Source: Hyphomicrobiales bacterium (lineage in GTDB: Bacteria; Pseudomonadota; Alphaproteobacteria; Rhizobiales; NORP267). Taken from it: 64,000 bases of DNA. The stretch covers positions 1 to 64,000 of the forward strand of contig JAJFGZ010000076.1 in assembly GCA_021775855.1 (NCBI GenBank), given 5' to 3'. The notes below the pieces were generated by a model. The model made no database searches. It was not told where the DNA came from and was given only the letters and a program-made list of their open reading frames with translations. The position numbers and the translations under genes were made by a program. Of the stretch, positions 34,982-42,948 are shown piece by piece; positions within the stretch are counted from its first letter, which is position 1, and the number at the start of each line of letters is the position of its first letter.

Positions 34982-35157
34982 ATCCCTGCCTGCGCACGGT
35001 AGATATATGAACCGTCACTACCGTAGACGGTCATCGTAGGGACTTCTCTTTTGGATCATTGGCATTCGTGCAAAACGCACCTGACGAACGGCTGCACAGG
35101 ATCCAAAGCGGACACTCTCGATAGTTCGAAAGTCTTGATTTTTGGTGCATGATCGTC

Positions 35158-35183
35158 GAATATTATATATATAAACAATATTC
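35158..35183. promoter_or_regulatory. Inverted repeat upstream of cupin gene
   Basis: GAATATT and AATATTC (7-bp arms) enclose a 12-base AT-rich spacer ending 21 bases before the ATG at 35205. Position and symmetry suggest an operator, perhaps for the XRE-cupin regulator. Confidence 0.4.
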
Positions 35184-35204
35184 TGATCCAAGGTGGAGGC
35201 GAGC

Positions 35205-35654
35205 ATGATGGAGCTTACGGCAGGAATTACGGCATCCGGCGAGAGCATCGACGGCAATGTCTGGAATATTCTCGGGCAGACCTATATTCCCAAGCAGATA
35301 AGTGATTCCAGCTTTTCATGGCACGCCAAATTCCCGCCCGGTACCTTCGTTCCGCCGCATATCCATCCGAACCAGGATGAATTTATCTACATGCTGGATG
35401 GCCGCTTCGATCTGGTTCTCGGCGGCGAGGAAGTGGTTGCCAATGGCGGTGACCTGATCCGCCTGCCGCGCAAGATCCCCCACGGGATTTTCAACAAGTC
35501 AGACAGCGACGTGACCTGTTTTTTCTGGGTGACACCCACCGGCAAGCTTTACGATCTTTTCCAGAAAATCCACAATGTGGGTGACCCGGAAGAAGTTGTC
35601 CGGATCGCGGCAGCGCACGAGATCGATTTTCTGCCGCCGCCCGCTGGCGCCTGA
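35205..35654 (+). CDS. Cupin-domain protein
   Basis: 149 residues. The start at 35205 (MMELTAGITASGE) is set by GGAGG 5 bases upstream. The cupin core is 'FPPGTFVPPHIHPNQDEFIYMLDGRFDLVLGGEEVVANGGDLIRLPRKIPHGIFN', with HxH and E/H metal ligands. Similar stand-alone cupins occur beside flavin monooxygenases and ring-degrading enzymes; here an FAD monooxygenase converges on it 48 bases away. Confidence 0.85.
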   Translation: MMELTAGITASGESIDGNVWNILGQTYIPKQISDSSFSWHAKFPPGTFVPPHIHPNQDEFIYMLDGRFDLVLGGEEVVANGGDLIRLPRKIPHGIFNKSDSDVTCFFWVTPTGKLYDLFQKIHNVGDPEEVVRIAAAHEIDFLPPPAGA

Positions 35655-35702
35655 AGGCACGGGAACGATCAAAGCGAAATGTGTGGGTCGATTTAGGCCG
35701 GG

Positions 35703-36944
35703 TTACTGATTGACCTGGCTTTTTTCGTAACCGGCTAGCGTTGAATAGCCTTTGACGATGGCTTCGCGTTCCTCGAAGCTTGCGACATCATCGATATTCT
35801 TGAATCCGTCGGGCGCGCGTTCTTCGATCACGTCGATTACGCGTTCGGGTCCGCCGCCCCGGTTTTGGAGTACGATTTCGGTTGTCGCCCGGACGCGCTC
35901 TTCCGAATAGTCCTTGAGGACCTGGATCACGTCGTTGTTCTGGCTGAGCATGTCCGATAAACAACGCGCGTCGAGGATCGCCTGCGACGCACCGTTCGAG
36001 CCGACCGGGTACATGGGATGGGCGGCGTCGCCCAGAAGAGTGACCCGGCCAAAGGTCCAGTTCGGCAGCGGATCGCGGTCGCACATGGGATACTCGTAAA
36101 ACTCGGCGGTCGACTTGATGACTTCGACAGGATCGACTTCTTCAAGCTCGAAGACCCCCTCCACGTGGCTCAGCAATTCGTCGAGCTGGCCCCTGCGGTT
36201 CCAGTCTTCGCGGCGTGGCATCGGGGTCGAACCGTCGCCAAGTTTCGCCGCGACCGCCCAGTTGAGCAGGTTTGTGTCCTCCGATCCGGTTTGATTTGAG
36301 ATCGGATAAAGCACCAGTTTGGCCTTCATGCCACCGGCGATAATCATTGAGCGGCCGGTCAGGAATGTCTTGTGTTCGATCGCGCCGCGCCACAACAGGA
36401 TGCCGTTCCAGGTTGGTGGGCCCTGATCCGGATAGAACGACCCCCGTACTTTCGAATGGATCCCGTCGCAGGCGATCAATATATCCCCCGTAGCTGTTGC
36501 CGTGCCACCTTCGCGGAGCGCGAACGTCGCAGTGACGCCATTTTCGTCCTGCTCGAAATGCGTGAATTGATGGCCAAGATAAATATGATCGTCGCCAATA
36601 CGGCTGCGCGCGCCCTCGGCCAGGACGCCCTGGAGGTGTCCGCGATGGATCGAAAATTGAGGGAAATCGTAGCCCGCATCGGTGCCACGCGGCTCCTGCC
36701 AGACAGTCTGGCCAAACCTGTTCTTGTAGATCAACTCAAAGGTGCGGATGGCGACCTCATCGAGCGCATCCAAGAGACCGAGTTCGGCCAGTTCTTTGAT
36801 GGCGTGGGGCAGCGTATTGATGCCGACACCAAGTTCGCTGACGCTGGACGATTGTTCAAAGACCTCGCATTCGATACCGACACGGTGGAGACCCATAGCC
36901 ATCACGAAGCCACCTATACCGCCACCGATCACTAACGCCTTCAT
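35703..36944 (-). CDS. FAD-dependent monooxygenase (PHBH-like)
   Basis: 413 residues, group A flavoprotein hydroxylase fold. The Rossmann loop is 'ALVIGGGIGGFVMAMGLHRVG', the DG motif 'LIACDGIHSKVRGSFYP', and the GD motif 'VTLLGDAAHPMYPVGSNGASQAILDA'. The family hydroxylates aromatic or heteroaromatic acids with NAD(P)H and O2. Family resemblance is to salicylate/3-hydroxybenzoate-type hydroxylases, but the substrate is not readable. Adjacent regulator and cupins suggest a small catabolic locus. Confidence 0.9.
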   Translation of the reverse strand: MKALVIGGGIGGFVMAMGLHRVGIECEVFEQSSSVSELGVGINTLPHAIKELAELGLLDALDEVAIRTFELIYKNRFGQTVWQEPRGTDAGYDFPQFSIHRGHLQGVLAEGARSRIGDDHIYLGHQFTHFEQDENGVTATFALREGGTATATGDILIACDGIHSKVRGSFYPDQGPPTWNGILLWRGAIEHKTFLTGRSMIIAGGMKAKLVLYPISNQTGSEDTNLLNWAVAAKLGDGSTPMPRREDWNRRGQLDELLSHVEGVFELEEVDPVEVIKSTAEFYEYPMCDRDPLPNWTFGRVTLLGDAAHPMYPVGSNGASQAILDARCLSDMLSQNNDVIQVLKDYSEERVRATTEIVLQNRGGGPERVIDVIEERAPDGFKNIDDVASFEEREAIVKGYSTLAGYEKSQVNQ

Positions 36945-37060
36945 GGTCTCCTCCCCTCAGCATCCAATATTCTTTACAGATAAAGCAGTTTAGCGGCCCG
37001 ATTGACCGGGTCAAGCACGGAATCGAGGAGCCGGCGTCCAGGCCATTTTATTTAGGGCGG

Positions 37061-37627
37061 CTAATCGGGAATAGCTTGGTCTATCAATTTTCGGGCGACT
37101 TCCTTGGCGTCACCAGCTGGATCCGCGCAATGGCCAAGATGGGCCGTGACGATGGCCCCTTCCTTCAGCAGCATCAATTGCCGTGCCAGCGTGTCCGGGT
37201 CCGACGCCCCCGCTTTCTTCGCCAGACTTTGTACATAGGCGAACAGGAGTCGTTTGTGTTCGGCTGATTGTGCATGGATTGGATCATTGACGTTCGGATA
37301 TTCACCTGATGCCTTGATGAACATGCAAGAGCTAAATCCGGGTTGGGCGAACCATTCGCCAAGCGCATCGAACATCGCGATCAACTGCTCTTTCGGTGTT
37401 TTGGCGACCTCTTCCACCCAGCGCACTATCCAGTTGCGGAAACTTTCGTCGCGAAACCGCAGTACCGCGAGGATAAGATCTTCCTTGGTGCGGAAATGCT
37501 TGTACATCGATGTTTTCGAAATGCCGGTCTCGGCCGCAAGCAGATCCATCCCGGTCGCGTGGAATCCGTATTTGTAGAAGGTCTCAAAGGCCTTCTGGAT
37601 CAGCTCGTCCCGTTTACTGGGTCGCAT
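37061..37627 (-). CDS. TetR-family transcriptional regulator
   Basis: 188 residues. The helix-turn-helix is 'GFHATGMDLLAAETGISKTSMYKHFRTKEDLILAVLR' (about 22-57), with a C-terminal domain of the TetR_C_33-like type. ATG start. It is divergent from the operon starting at 37851. Three near-identical palindromes of form TKTAC-y-GATC-w-GTAYA lie in the 223-base divergent region, one next to its own start and two over the operon promoter, so it should repress both. Confidence 0.92.
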   Translation of the reverse strand: MRPSKRDELIQKAFETFYKYGFHATGMDLLAAETGISKTSMYKHFRTKEDLILAVLRFRDESFRNWIVRWVEEVAKTPKEQLIAMFDALGEWFAQPGFSSCMFIKASGEYPNVNDPIHAQSAEHKRLLFAYVQSLAKKAGASDPDTLARQLMLLKEGAIVTAHLGHCADPAGDAKEVARKLIDQAIPD

Positions 37628-37642
37628 AATCAGGCTCCGTTG

Positions 37643-37658
37643 TTTACTGATCTGTATA
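37643..37658. promoter_or_regulatory. TetR operator O3 (upstream of tetR)
   Basis: TTTACTGATCTGTATA, 16 bases centred on GATC, lies 16 bases before the tetR ATG. It matches the two operators at 37771 and 37803 in its spacing and GATC core. Confidence 0.65.
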
Positions 37659-37761
37659 TATTAAATATCGAAAAAATCGCAAGTTTTTTATCAAATTAGT
37701 ATTCAATTTGGCGATTTTGGTAAATTTTTCTATTCTTTCGAAATTATTTCGGTATGAGCTA

Positions 37762-37818
37762 TTGACATTATGTACCGATCAGTACATATATACATTCATA
37801 AGTTAACCGATCAGTACA
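37762..37818 (+). promoter_or_regulatory. Operon promoter with TetR operators O1 and O2
   Basis: TTGACA (37762-37767) and CATATA (37785-37790) are 17 bases apart. O1 TGTACCGATCAGTACA (37771-37786) fills the spacer; O2 TTAACCGATCAGTACA (37803-37818) lies 32 bases further, about three helical turns. ACCGATCAGTACA is an exact 13-base direct repeat. Confidence 0.8.
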
Positions 37819-37850
37819 CAATTTTTCCTGAAACTCAATGGGTGATCAAA

Positions 37851-38027
37851 ATGAAAATAGTCCTCACAGCATTCTTAGCCCTGCTGGTGCTCCAGGCGCC
37901 TGCAGCCTGGGCAGCGACAAGCTCTCAGTTTGATAGCTCCAGCATCGACCGCAACCTCGTCAATTCCCCAACGGGCGCCCCTTTCGGCGATCAGTCCCCG
38001 GATATCAGATCGCGTCAAATTCTATAG
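37851..38027 (+). CDS. Small exported peptide, 58 residues
   Basis: MKIVLTAFLALLVLQAPAAW begins a clear signal peptide with a predicted cut after AWA, leaving a mature stretch of about 35 residues: ATSSQFDSSSIDRNLVNSPT and so on. GGTGA lies 5 bases upstream of the ATG; a GTG 9 bases earlier is also possible. First gene after the two TetR operators, 54 bases before the DUF1348 gene. No family recognised. Mature sequence polar, no cysteines. Confidence 0.7.
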   Translation: MKIVLTAFLALLVLQAPAAWAATSSQFDSSSIDRNLVNSPTGAPFGDQSPDIRSRQIL

Positions 38028-38081
38028 GGGGGCGTATCCAACAACGCCTGGCCCTTTGAATGTCAATTTAGGAGACGGTTT

Positions 38082-38546
38082 ATGACACGGCCACCAATCC
38101 CCCCATTCGACGAAGCCTCGGCAATTATCAAAGTCCGCGCCGCTGAAGACGGATGGAATAGCCGCGAACCGGCAAAAATCGCGCGCGCCTATACGCCGGA
38201 CAGCCAATGGCGGAATCGCTCTGAATTCCTACAAGGGCGTACCGAAATCGAAGCCTTTCTTGTCGCCAAATGGCAGACGGAGATGGACTACCGGCTCATC
38301 AAGGAAATCTGGGCGTTTGCCGGGAACCGCATCGCCGTTCGCTTTGCCTACGAATGGCACGACAGTACCAACAGCTGGTTTCGCTCCTACGGCAACGAAA
38401 ACTGGGAGTTTGACGATGCCGGCCTGATGCGCCTGCGCATCGCCAGCATCAACGATCTAGCGATCACGGAATCCGAGCGCAAATATCGTTGGCCCCTCGG
38501 CCGCCGTCCCGACGATCACCCCGGATTGACCCAACTGGGACTTTAA
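38082..38546 (+). CDS. DUF1348 / NTF2-like (SnoaL-fold) protein
   Basis: 154 residues, a cone-shaped NTF2-like fold. Family marks include '[44 protein letters not shown]' and '[37 protein letters not shown]', the DUF1348 core. Members may bind or isomerise small hydrophobic molecules; no activity is established for this branch. Preceded by AGGAGA. Second gene of the TetR-controlled unit, followed by the PNPOx-like gene after 26 bases. Confidence 0.87.
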   Translation: MTRPPIPPFDEASAIIKVRAAEDGWNSREPAKIARAYTPDSQWRNRSEFLQGRTEIEAFLVAKWQTEMDYRLIKEIWAFAGNRIAVRFAYEWHDSTNSWFRSYGNENWEFDDAGLMRLRIASINDLAITESERKYRWPLGRRPDDHPGLTQLGL

Positions 38547-38572
38547 TCCTCACTGAAGATGGAGAGACTTTC

Positions 38573-39205
38573 ATGGCACGCGCATTCGCGGAAATCGCAT
38601 TTACCCCCGCCGTTCTGGATATCCAAAACCAGCAGGGCTCGGCGTCCAGCTACGCAAAATTTCTGACCCCCGATGCCGATCGCGGCGATCAATTAGGCGA
38701 AGCGGAGGCGGAATTCATTTCCGACCGCGACGGGTTTTACCAGGCGACGGTATCCGAATCCGGCTGGCCATACGTTCAGTTTCGTGGCGGCCCCGCCGGG
38801 TTCCTCAAAATACTCGACGGCAAGACCATCGCCTACGCCGATTTTCGCGGCAACCGGCAATATGTCAGTGCCGGCAATCTGACCGGTAACGACCGGGTGT
38901 CGCTGATCCTGATGGACTACCCGAACCGCCGCCGGCTGAAGATCTGGGGGCGCGCTAAGCTGGTTGAAAATCAGGATAACCCTGACCTTCTGGCCAAGCT
39001 CCAGATCGAGGGTTACCGGGGCCTGCCCGAGCGCGCGGTTGTGATCTCGGTCGAAGCCTTTGACTGGAACTGCCCGCAGCACATTCCGCAGCGCCTGACA
39101 TTGCCGGAACTGGAGCCGTATCTCGCCGGTATGCGTGATCAGATTTCCAGCCTGACGGACGAAAACCGAATTCTGAAAGCCGAACTAGGACAGAGCAACG
39201 ACTGA
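38573..39205 (+). CDS. Pyridoxamine 5'-phosphate oxidase-like flavin-binding protein
   Basis: 210 residues from the ATG at 38573 (MARAFAEIAFTPAV) with GGAGAG upstream; the tracked start at 38489 runs into the previous gene. Split-barrel core: 'FISDRDGFYQATVSESGWPYVQFRGGPAGFLKILDGKTIAYADFRGNRQYVSAGNL' and 'VSLILMDYPNRRRLKIWGRAKLV'. The C-terminus adds a helical tail ('MRDQISSLTDENRILKAEL') that could form a coiled coil. It probably binds FMN or F420-type cofactor. Third gene of the TetR operon. Confidence 0.87.
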   Translation: MARAFAEIAFTPAVLDIQNQQGSASSYAKFLTPDADRGDQLGEAEAEFISDRDGFYQATVSESGWPYVQFRGGPAGFLKILDGKTIAYADFRGNRQYVSAGNLTGNDRVSLILMDYPNRRRLKIWGRAKLVENQDNPDLLAKLQIEGYRGLPERAVVISVEAFDWNCPQHIPQRLTLPELEPYLAGMRDQISSLTDENRILKAELGQSND

Positions 39206-39259
39206 CATGGATCGGGCATTGCGTGGCGCAACGCCCACTACATTATGAAGGAGAGGGCA

Positions 39260-40231
39260 ATGCCCAAAATTTTCCAAACCCTGCTGGCCGCCGGTCTGCT
39301 TGCATCTACACTCGCAGTTCCCGTCACCACCTTGGCGCTGACGGCTGATCCGATCGAGATAACCGAACCGAACCAAGTTCAATTTCGCTCGGAGACCATC
39401 GACGGCGTTAAAATCGCCTACCGCGAAGCCGGAGACCCCGACAACCCGACCGTGCTGCTCCTACACGGTTTCCCGACATCGTCCCATATGTTCCGCAATC
39501 TCATTCCGGAGCTGGCGGAGCGGTTCCATGTGCTGGCCCCGGATTACCCAGGATTTGGCGCATCCGGCATGCTGCCAGCGGCGGAGTTCGAATATTCGTT
39601 TGCCAACATTGCCGACATGATGACGACGCTGCTGGACCGCAAAGGTGTCGATCGTTACGCGGTCTATATGATGGATTACGGGGCACCTGTCGGGTACCGG
39701 ATGTTTGCTGCTGACCCTGAACGGGTATCCGGCTTCATCATCCAGAACGGCAATGCCTATGAGGAGGGCCTGCTCGAATTCTGGGACCCGCTGCGTGCCT
39801 ATTGGGCCGACCCGTCGGTTGAAAACGGCGATGCGCTGCGCGGGTTTTTAACGCTGGACATCACCAAATGGCAGTTCACCCATGGCACCCAAAACCCAGA
39901 ACTCGTCAGCCCCGATAATTACTGGCATGTTCAATATCTACTGGATCGGCCCGGCAACCAGGAAGTCCAGCTCGAACTATTTCTCGACTACGGCACAAAC
40001 CTCGCCGAATACCCCGTATGGCAGGGCTTGTTCCGCGATTACCAGCCGCCGGCACTTTTGATGTGGGGCAAGAACGATCAAATATTTCCTGAAGCCGGAG
40101 CCTATCCCTACCAGCGCGATTTGAACGATCTTGAATTCTATATCCTTGATACGGGCCATTTCGCCCTCGAAGAATACGGCCCCCAGATCGCGGCTCGCAT
40201 GGTGGATTTTCTGGACCGGATCAACAACTGA
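39260..40231 (+). CDS. Exported alpha/beta hydrolase (epoxide hydrolase/dehalogenase-like)
   Basis: 323 residues from the ATG at 39260 (MPKIFQTLLAAGLLAS), which has AAGGAGAGG directly upstream, inside the longer tracked ORF. An N-terminal signal peptide (about 1-28) points to the periplasm. The oxyanion motif is HGFPTS; the nucleophile elbow reads 'VYMMDYGAPVGYRM', with Asp as nucleophile as in epoxide hydrolases and haloalkane dehalogenases; the catalytic His is in 'DTGHFALEEYG'. Fourth gene of the TetR operon, ending before a strong terminator. Confidence 0.87.
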   Translation: MPKIFQTLLAAGLLASTLAVPVTTLALTADPIEITEPNQVQFRSETIDGVKIAYREAGDPDNPTVLLLHGFPTSSHMFRNLIPELAERFHVLAPDYPGFGASGMLPAAEFEYSFANIADMMTTLLDRKGVDRYAVYMMDYGAPVGYRMFAADPERVSGFIIQNGNAYEEGLLEFWDPLRAYWADPSVENGDALRGFLTLDITKWQFTHGTQNPELVSPDNYWHVQYLLDRPGNQEVQLELFLDYGTNLAEYPVWQGLFRDYQPPALLMWGKNDQIFPEAGAYPYQRDLNDLEFYILDTGHFALEEYGPQIAARMVDFLDRINN

Positions 40232-40266
40232 GCCGGCGCCTCGGCCCGCTAAACAAGCGAATGAGG

Positions 40267-40300
40267 CAATCCCGGTTAATCCCGGGATTGTTTCGTTTGT
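40267..40300 (+). terminator. Intrinsic terminator after the hydrolase gene
   Basis: CAATCCCGG (40267-40275) pairs perfectly with CCGGGATTG (40282-40290) around a 6-base loop and is followed by TTTCGTTTGT. It should end the TetR-controlled operon before the nitroreductase gene. Confidence 0.7.
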
Positions 40301-40351
40301 GATGGTGATTGTCGCTTATACTCGATTCAATTTCCGGATTTGGAGGGGAGC

Positions 40352-41107
40352 ATGAGCGAACAAGCCGCCAATTACGATCAGCGCGAGCGCTACGACGCGC
40401 TGATGGATGTGATCCGCAACCGCATGACGGTGCGGGCGTTTGACCCCGATTATCAGGTGCCGGAGGAGCATTATTCGATGATCCTGGAGGCGGCGCGGCA
40501 TGGCCCGTCCGGCGCCAACGCCCAGCCTTGGCATTTTATTGTTGTAACGGAGCCTGACATCAAACAGGGCATCGCTGACTATTTTGTCGCCGAGCAGCGG
40601 ATCCGCGCCAAACTCAAGATGAAATTCCCGACGCCCAATTATTCGGGCCTCGCCACCGCCCCGGGTCTGATTGTGGTGGCGTCGGATTTTCGCTGGGTGC
40701 GCGCTTTCCCCACCCTCAAAGACGACACGTCCGAGCTGAACGCCATGTATATCGAGAATGCCGAACGGATCCTTTTGCAGAGCGTCGCGGCTGCCACCAT
40801 GTCGGCGCATCTGGCGGCGGCAGCGCTCGGGTACAATGTCTGGTGGGTGACTGCGATCGGGCAAGAAAAGGCGCAGGACGCCATGCGCCCGCTGCTCGGC
40901 ATCCCAGACGATCTCTCGATCCTCGACATCATGTGTTTCGGCCCTCCCCTGAAGGCGCCCTACAAGCGCTGGAAGAAGGAGCTTGGCGATATCATGAGCA
41001 CCAATACATTCGATATGGCGCAGCATATGTCGGATGAGGAACTCGACGACTGGATCAAAAACCAGCGCCACAAGGTGATGTACAAGGACGCCGAGAATAT
41101 CGACTAG
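40352..41107 (+). CDS. Nitroreductase-family protein
   Basis: 251 residues from the ATG at 40352 (MSEQAANYDQRERYD), with GGAGGGGAGC upstream. The FMN-binding core begins 'IRNRMTVRAFDPDYQVPEEHYSMILEAARHGPSGANAQPWHFIVV' and includes 'AAAALGYNVWWVTAIGQ'. Reduces nitro or quinone groups, or dehalogenates, using NAD(P)H. It is separated from the TetR operon by a terminator and has a TATACT box at 40317, so it may have its own promoter while sharing the same catabolic context. Confidence 0.88.
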   Translation: MSEQAANYDQRERYDALMDVIRNRMTVRAFDPDYQVPEEHYSMILEAARHGPSGANAQPWHFIVVTEPDIKQGIADYFVAEQRIRAKLKMKFPTPNYSGLATAPGLIVVASDFRWVRAFPTLKDDTSELNAMYIENAERILLQSVAAATMSAHLAAAALGYNVWWVTAIGQEKAQDAMRPLLGIPDDLSILDIMCFGPPLKAPYKRWKKELGDIMSTNTFDMAQHMSDEELDDWIKNQRHKVMYKDAENID

Positions 41108-41496
41108 CGCGTTTTACATTGTCGTTTCCGTTGCCAACCATCTCTATCCCCCGATTAATTGGACAGGCCTAACGCCACCGCCCATGTCCGCGCGACCGGA
41201 TTTAGGTACAAAAACACCTAAAACACTTGCATTATGAAAGTTAATGTCCTAAACGGTATTTAACTTGCAAAACGCAATTGTTTTGCTGAAAACCAGACCC
41301 GGGAACTTTGGGATCATGAACGAACAGAATGAAACCAGATGCAATGTCTGATCGAATTTTGTCGTTCGCATGCAGTCAATGGGATTTGCTTCCGCCGGAG
41401 CGCGGACCATTCTCAGATCAATTATCCTCAATCAGTCCGAATTAGACAAAAATTGGCGGATCGATGCCCGGGCCTTACAAGATAAGGAAACGGAAC
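41108..41496. other. Intergenic stretch with an inverted repeat
   Basis: No gene supported; a reverse ORF at 41249-41431 lacks any motif. TTTAGGT (41201-41207) and ACCTAAA (41216-41222) form a 7-bp stem with an 8-base loop. The region is AT-rich and should carry the promoter of the exported cupin gene; no clear consensus seen. Confidence 0.5.
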
Positions 41497-42213
41497 ATGA
41501 ATAGGTATGTAGAAAAACTCCGAACCGCAGCTTTCGCGGTATTGATCGCTGCAACTACCTCGCCTGGCGCAATCCTGGCCGAACCAGCGGGAGGATCGAT
41601 CAAATTACTGACTACTCAATTTGAGCCCAGACAGGTTGTTCAGGTCGAAGTTGGCGAATTTCATTTCGTTCCGGGACAGGTGGCACCGATCCACACCCAC
41701 GTGGCGCCCTCGGTCGGGTATGTTACCAAGGGTGCGATTATCTATCAGGTCGAAGGCGAAGCACCTCAAATTTTGCGCGAGGGCGATGCTTTTTTTGAGC
41801 CTGCCGGCCCGCGAATGCTGCGTTTTGACAATTTGTCCGCAACCGATGAAGCCATTTTCGTCGATTTCAATCTGGAGCAAGTCGGTGAACCGTTCATTGT
41901 TTTCGAGGCGCCGCCAACCGAAGCGATTGATCGCCGGGCACAACCAACCTTTGCGCTTGATGGCAGCACTTTGGAGAGCGTGGATATTTATACCAACGAG
42001 GTGGCAATTGGTGAATCACTGGAACTGGAAAACCTTGTGCCAACGTTCGGTCTGGTCAGCGAAGGCGTCGTCGAGCTTCTGATAGACGAACAACCAGCGC
42101 AACGCATCGCCGCTGGTCAGAGCTTTGCCCTTATCGACGCCGGTTCATCGGTCACAATCGTCAATGCCTCGTCCGAAGTGCGGGCCAGAATTGTCACGTT
42201 TGTGGCCCGCTAA
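41497..42213 (+). CDS. Exported bicupin protein
   Basis: 238 residues from the ATG at 41497 (MNRYVEKLRTAAFAVLIAAT) with AAGGAAAC upstream. A signal peptide is cut near AILAEP. The first cupin has HTH metal-ligand style 'GQVAPIHTHVAPSVGYVTKGAIIYQVEGEAPQILREGDAFFEPAG'; a second, degenerate cupin lies at about 165-235 without the histidines. A periplasmic or secreted binding/enzymatic role is likely. A 13-bp hairpin follows the stop. Confidence 0.83.
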   Translation: MNRYVEKLRTAAFAVLIAATTSPGAILAEPAGGSIKLLTTQFEPRQVVQVEVGEFHFVPGQVAPIHTHVAPSVGYVTKGAIIYQVEGEAPQILREGDAFFEPAGPRMLRFDNLSATDEAIFVDFNLEQVGEPFIVFEAPPTEAIDRRAQPTFALDGSTLESVDIYTNEVAIGESLELENLVPTFGLVSEGVVELLIDEQPAQRIAAGQSFALIDAGSSVTIVNASSEVRARIVTFVAR

Positions 42214-42220
42214 ATCAGAG

Positions 42221-42254
42221 CGTAAAGCGGCGGTCCAAGGTCCGCCGCTTTACG
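42221..42254 (+). terminator. Strong hairpin after the bicupin gene
   Basis: CGTAAAGCGGCGG (42221-42233) pairs perfectly over 13 bases with CCGCCGCTTTACG (42242-42254), loop TCCAAGGT. It starts 7 bases after the stop. No T-run follows, so it is a terminator-like or 3'-end stabilising hairpin. Confidence 0.6.
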
Positions 42255-42353
42255 ACCCATCGTTGACCAACGCGGTATGGTTGGGATGGGAGCACATTCG
42301 TCTGGCGATGGGCCCGGCATACTTCTGGGCGAAGATTGACCAACGTGCTCCCG

Positions 42354-42382
42354 AATGCCGACAGGTATTCACTGTCGGCGTT
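42354..42382. terminator. Hairpin just after the reverse-strand cupin gene
   Basis: AATGCCGACAG (42354-42364) and CTGTCGGCGTT (42372-42382) form an 11-bp stem with one G-T pair and a 7-base loop. It ends 3 bases from the stop of the reverse-strand cupin gene, so it is probably its 3' hairpin. Confidence 0.55.
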
Positions 42383-42385
42383 CAC

Positions 42386-42820
42386 CTAATTCCCGGCTGG
42401 GATAAAATCGCGGGGACCGTGCTGGTGGATGTAGATAAGACAATCCTGCGATCCTTCACACCGATCGCCATGGTCGTCGCCACCCGGCTGAAAAACGTAG
42501 CCGCCGGAGGTCATCGATCTGGTGTCATCCTCACCGAATGTATGCACCCAATTCCCCTGAATCGACAGCCCGTGATAGTCAAATGTGTGGCTATGCCGGG
42601 GTGCGGCGACGCCGGCATCGATCTTCACGATCATACCGTATTCGTCGGCCGTCCAATCTCCCCAAACCAACGCAAAAGATAGTCCCGGGCCGCCCTGGAC
42701 CCATTCAAGACCGTCAACAGATTGGCTCATATTTTCTTGCGCAGTGGCAGCGGGCAGCAATAGCAAACTCATGGCCGCTCCGGTGATGAATGGGCGGTAA
42801 ATCTTTGATAAAATCGTCAT
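42386..42820 (-). CDS. Exported cupin-domain protein
   Basis: 144 residues from the ATG at 42820 (MTILSKIYRPFITGAAMSLL) with GGAGA upstream; the tracked start at 43039 lies inside the divergent LysR gene and is not credible. A signal peptide ends near ATAQEN. The cupin core is 'GVAAPRHSHTFDYHGLSIQGNWVHTF' with later HGD and HQHGP histidines, and two cysteines (RCEGSQDC) could form a disulfide. Divergent from LysR. Confidence 0.83.
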   Translation of the reverse strand: MTILSKIYRPFITGAAMSLLLLPAATAQENMSQSVDGLEWVQGGPGLSFALVWGDWTADEYGMIVKIDAGVAAPRHSHTFDYHGLSIQGNWVHTFGEDDTRSMTSGGYVFQPGGDDHGDRCEGSQDCLIYIHQHGPRDFIPAGN

Positions 42821-42875
42821 AACAGTCTCCTGATTTAATTGTAGCAGCGGGATATTCGGCTGCATTGTTGGACTG

Positions 42876-42892
42876 AAAGACATATTGTCTTT
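42876..42892. promoter_or_regulatory. Palindrome A in the cupin/LysR divergent region
   Basis: AAAGACATATTGTCTTT: perfect 7-bp arms around TAT. It lies 56 bases upstream of the cupin start, a typical position for LysR action. Confidence 0.6.
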
Positions 42893-42930
42893 GCCTAGTT
42901 CGCTAAAAACCGTTGATTTTACACGAGATT

Positions 42931-42947
42931 TATGCAAATTTTGCATA
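42931..42947. promoter_or_regulatory. Palindrome B abutting the LysR start codon
   Basis: TATGCAAATTTTGCATA: perfect 8-bp arms around one T, ending one base before the ATG at 42949. It takes the place where a ribosome site would be, so bound regulator could block its own expression directly. Confidence 0.65.
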
Positions 42948-42948
42948 G

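Larger units (their letters stand above)
34735..35204. other. AT-rich intergenic region with hairpin and inverted repeat
   Basis: No gene seen. It includes strongly AT-rich stretches near 34770-34830 and 35140-35185, a 26-base perfect inverted repeat at 34956-34981 and another at 35158-35183 before the next cupin gene. The base composition differs from the neighbouring genes, which may reflect regulation or past insertion. Confidence 0.55.

Noticed and set aside
41249-41431. 60-residue reverse ORF in the gap before the exported bicupin
   Set aside because: No motif, no ribosome site, AT-rich intergenic composition.
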